A DNA stretch of 64,000 nt from Clostridium ihumii AP5 (lineage in GTDB: Bacteria > Bacillota > Clostridia > Clostridiales > Clostridiaceae), in NCBI RefSeq assembly GCF_000612845.1, contig NZ_CCAT010000083.1, positions 124,001 to 188,000 of the forward strand, read 5' to 3'. The notes under the pieces were generated by a model. The model ran no database searches and was not told the origin of the DNA. It saw nothing but the letters and a program-made list of their open reading frames with translations. Both the position numbers and the translations under genes were made by a program. Numbering within the stretch: the first letter of the stretch is position 1; each line of letters starts with the position of its first letter. This document shows positions 61,933 through 64,000 of this stretch, one piece after another.

Positions 61933-63675
61933 CTATGATTTTGTTATATTTAAAATTTCATTATGATGAAGGGTTTCTTTTTCCATAAGACTTTGTGCTA
62001 GAACATTTAATGTATCTATATTATTAAGTATTATATTTTTCGTATCTAAATATAATGTTTCTATTGTTTCTTTACATTCGTCAAAAATCATTTTAGAACT
62101 AGCATTTTTAACTTCGTCAGGCATTCCTGAAACTCTTATGAGCCCTAAAGATTCACCCATACCGTATTCTGCTATCATATTATAAATTATATTTGTACTT
62201 TGTTTTAAATCATTATAAGCTCCGGTAGTTATATTTTTTTCACCAAAAATAATTTCTTCAGAAGCACGACCACCTAAGAATACCATTACTTTATTGGTTA
62301 AATACTCCATGGTTTGGAAGTTGCTATCTTGTGGTAATGATAATGTATAACCGCCAGCACCTTTTGTAGTTGGTATTATTGAAATTTTGCTGACTTTTTC
62401 ATTTGGCAACTTTAATAAGGAAACTAATGCATGTCCAGCTTCATGGTATGCAGTAATTTCTTTATCTTTAGAAGTTAAAGAAGTTTTATCAATTTTTTCA
62501 TAACCAGCTATAATATTAGAAAAAGACTTATCTAAATGATACTCTGTAATATAGGGTGCATTTTCTTTACAAGCCAGTATAGCTGCTTCATTTATTAAAC
62601 TTTCAATTTTAGCACCAGAAAAATAAGCAGTTTTTATTGCTAGATCTTTTAAGTTAAAATTATTATATGGTTTGTTTTTTAAATGAAGGGAAATAATTTT
62701 TTCTCTAGCAGATATATCAGGTAATGCAACTTCTATATGTCTATCAAATCTTCCGGGTCTTAACAATGCAGAATCTAATACATCAAGTCTATTAGTTGCT
62801 GCTATTACAACTATATTATGACTTTCGTTGAAACCTGACATTTCGGTAAGAAGTGCATTTAATGTTTGATCTTTTTCTTCAGAACTTCCATTTGTACTAT
62901 TACTTCTTTTTTTACCAATAGCATCAATTTCATCTATAAAAATAACAGCTTTTTTATTAGATTTAGCTTTTTTAAAAAGGTGTCGTATTCTACTAGCACC
63001 TACCCCTACATACATTTGTATAAAATCTGAACCAGAAACAGCGTAAAATGGAACATTTGCTTCGCCAGCAATGGCTTTGGCTATAAGAGTTTTGCCTGTG
63101 CCTGGATCACCATGTAATATAATTCCCTTTGGCATTCTAGCACCATATTTTTTATATTTTTCAGGATTTCTTAGATAATCTACGATATCTTTAACATTTT
63201 CTTTAACTTCATCATTTCCGGCTACAGAATTGAAATTAAAATTATTAGCCATAGATGAAGATACATCTTGTGTGTCTATACAAGAAATACCTCCCTTTGT
63301 TTTTCGATTTGACATAAAAAATGCAATTATAAATATAATTGATACAATAAAAGATAGGGATACAACAGTCTGAATTTTAGAAATAGAAGAATTTAAATTA
63401 ACTTCTATATTATTCTTTAAAAGTGACTCTTTCAAATTTAAACTATTAGGATTATCAGTTAGATATTTACTACCATCATTGAGTATTATTTCAATTTTAG
63501 AAGATGGAGATAAATTAACAGAACGTACAATTTTATTATCAACATCTTTTAAGAAATTACTATAATTTTTAAAGGGCATATTTAAATTTGTAGAATTTAT
63601 ATAAACCATTATAAATAAAGACAAAAAAGCTATTACAGTTGGAATAGAAATAAGAAGTTTTTTATTAAGTTTCAT
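61933..63675 (-). CDS. ftsH: ATP-dependent zinc metalloprotease, FtsH type
   Basis: 580 residues from ATG 63675, with GAGGA upstream. Two membrane spans (about 6-26 and 102-120) enclose a short extracytoplasmic domain. The AAA domain has Walker A GDPGTGKT (189-196), Walker B VIFIDEIDAIGKK and the SRH NRLDVLDSALLRPGRFDRH. The zinc site HEAGH is at 411-415, with the third ligand in GAYNDLKQST. All catalytic residues are present. It degrades membrane and soluble proteins. It is shorter than the usual 600-700 residue FtsH and lacks the usual neighbours (tilS, hpt), so it may be a second FtsH paralogue. Confidence 0.93.
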   Translation of the reverse strand: MKLNKKLLISIPTVIAFLSLFIMVYINSTNLNMPFKNYSNFLKDVDNKIVRSVNLSPSSKIEIILNDGSKYLTDNPNSLNLKESLLKNNIEVNLNSSISKIQTVVSLSFIVSIIFIIAFFMSNRKTKGGISCIDTQDVSSSMANNFNFNSVAGNDEVKENVKDIVDYLRNPEKYKKYGARMPKGIILHGDPGTGKTLIAKAIAGEANVPFYAVSGSDFIQMYVGVGASRIRHLFKKAKSNKKAVIFIDEIDAIGKKRSNSTNGSSEEKDQTLNALLTEMSGFNESHNIVVIAATNRLDVLDSALLRPGRFDRHIEVALPDISAREKIISLHLKNKPYNNFNLKDLAIKTAYFSGAKIESLINEAAILACKENAPYITEYHLDKSFSNIIAGYEKIDKTSLTSKDKEITAYHEAGHALVSLLKLPNEKVSKISIIPTTKGAGGYTLSLPQDSNFQTMEYLTNKVMVFLGGRASEEIIFGEKNITTGAYNDLKQSTNIIYNMIAEYGMGESLGLIRVSGMPDEVKNASSKMIFDECKETIETLYLDTKNIILNNIDTLNVLAQSLMEKETLHHNEILNITKS

Positions 63676-63793
63676 AATATTCCTCACTTTCTTAAGAAAA
63701 TATACTGTATAAAATATTATATAGTTTAAAATGTGTTTGTCTAATTAAAAGCATATAATATGGAAATGTAATTTATGGAATATAACTTGAAAT

Positions 63794-63830
63794 ATTAAAA
63801 GAGAAAGAAAACACATCTTTCTCTTTTAAT
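63794..63830 (-). terminator. Terminator downstream of the cysE-like gene
   Basis: A 15-bp perfect stem, ATTAAAAGAGAAAGA (63794-63808) with its complement at 63816-63830, 7-base loop. It lies 45 bases after the minus-strand stop codon at 63875. Confidence 0.8.
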
Positions 63831-63874
63831 AATGATTTGTACAATGAAATCTTATGAAATCTAATTATAATAAA

Positions 63875-64000
63875 TTAAATTATATAAAAATTAGTGAATT
63901 GAACATCTGAATGATTAATAATTTTAGCTGGAATCCCAACTGCTGTAGAATTTGAACATAATGGTTTTAAAACTACTGAATTTGCTCCAATTTTGCAGTT
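63875..64000 (-). CDS. C-terminal fragment of a serine O-acetyltransferase-like hexapeptide protein
   Basis: 41 residues are visible before the stop at 63875; the gene runs off the window end. The visible part includes CKIGANSVVLKPLCSNSTAV, then GIPAKIINHSDVQ, which is the C-terminal coil and tail of left-handed beta-helix acyltransferases; IGANSVVLK...VGIPAK is typical of serine acetyltransferase (CysE). Other hexapeptide acetyltransferases end in a similar way, so the name is tentative. It is downstream of nothing in the window and is followed by a terminator. Confidence 0.65.
   Translation of the reverse strand, partial: NCKIGANSVVLKPLCSNSTAVGIPAKIINHSDVQFTNFYII

Overview
The window is chromosomal DNA from a very AT-rich, low-GC Gram-positive anaerobe, most likely Clostridium sensu stricto; I cannot name the species. 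The reasons are extreme A/T codon bias, strong GGAGG-type ribosome sites with frequent TTG and GTG starts, a single-chain pyruvate:ferredoxin oxidoreductase, a glycyl-radical hydroxyproline dehydratase, an FAD-Rieske fusion and many hairpin-plus-T-run terminators. No phage, plasmid, intact insertion sequence or CRISPR array was seen.

Layout. 1-12.8 kb: a + strand ABC-2 / MoxR / DUF58 / von Willebrand A cluster of membrane proteins; one member (4229-5752) is split by an in-frame TGA. 12.9-16.2 kb: a permease-like protein with an exported partner, rlmH and a VanZ-like protein. 16.4-27 kb: accessory single genes, namely an FAD-Rieske oxidoreductase, four GNAT acetyltransferases, a DinB-like protein, a diguanylate cyclase, a DUF116 protein and an AraC/GyrI regulator. 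One GNAT gene is divergent from a MerR regulator and has a MerR-type promoter with a 19-bp spacer. 27.5-32 kb: a PH-domain protein, a CD3324-like small HTH protein with a structured leader, two tandem paralogues of an unrecognised family, and a chemoreceptor. 32.3-38.9 kb: pepD-type dipeptidase, nifJ and a secreted CAP-domain protein. 39-44.6 kb: a TetR regulator, a BusR-like regulator (GntR HTH plus RCK_C) divergent from a BCCT osmolyte transporter, and a CofE-like ligase divergent from a LysR regulator.

44.6-53.3 kb: a 55-residue small gene in a structured setting, a MATE transporter with an attenuator-like leader, a RelA/SpoT-domain protein, a Bax-inhibitor-1 homologue, MarR and TetR regulators, an EEP-family hydrolase and other small genes. 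53.7-58.4 kb: a hydroxyproline-use operon, XRE-cupin regulator, glycyl-radical activase, hypD and proC, converting trans-4-hydroxy-L-proline to pyrroline-5-carboxylate and then proline. 58.9-59.5 kb: a tRNA operon (Arg, His, Gly, Gly, Pro, Gly). 59.7-64 kb: a YhgE/Pip protein, an FtsH-type protease on the minus strand, and the 3' end of a serine acetyltransferase-like gene that runs off the window.

The intergenic regions carry at least four related copies of a 90-460 bp element (5.75-6.2, 27.1-27.5, 49.8-49.9 and 51.3-51.6 kb, the last inverted). The most complete copy has imperfect terminal inverted repeats ending in TATAGG and looks like a MITE with a TA target. The most checkable points are this repeat family, the in-frame stop, the MerR-GNAT promoter, the BusR-BCCT pair, the alternative-hairpin leader at 28.0 kb, the small-gene cassette at 44.6-45.0 kb and the tandem paralogues at 28.5-29.7 kb.
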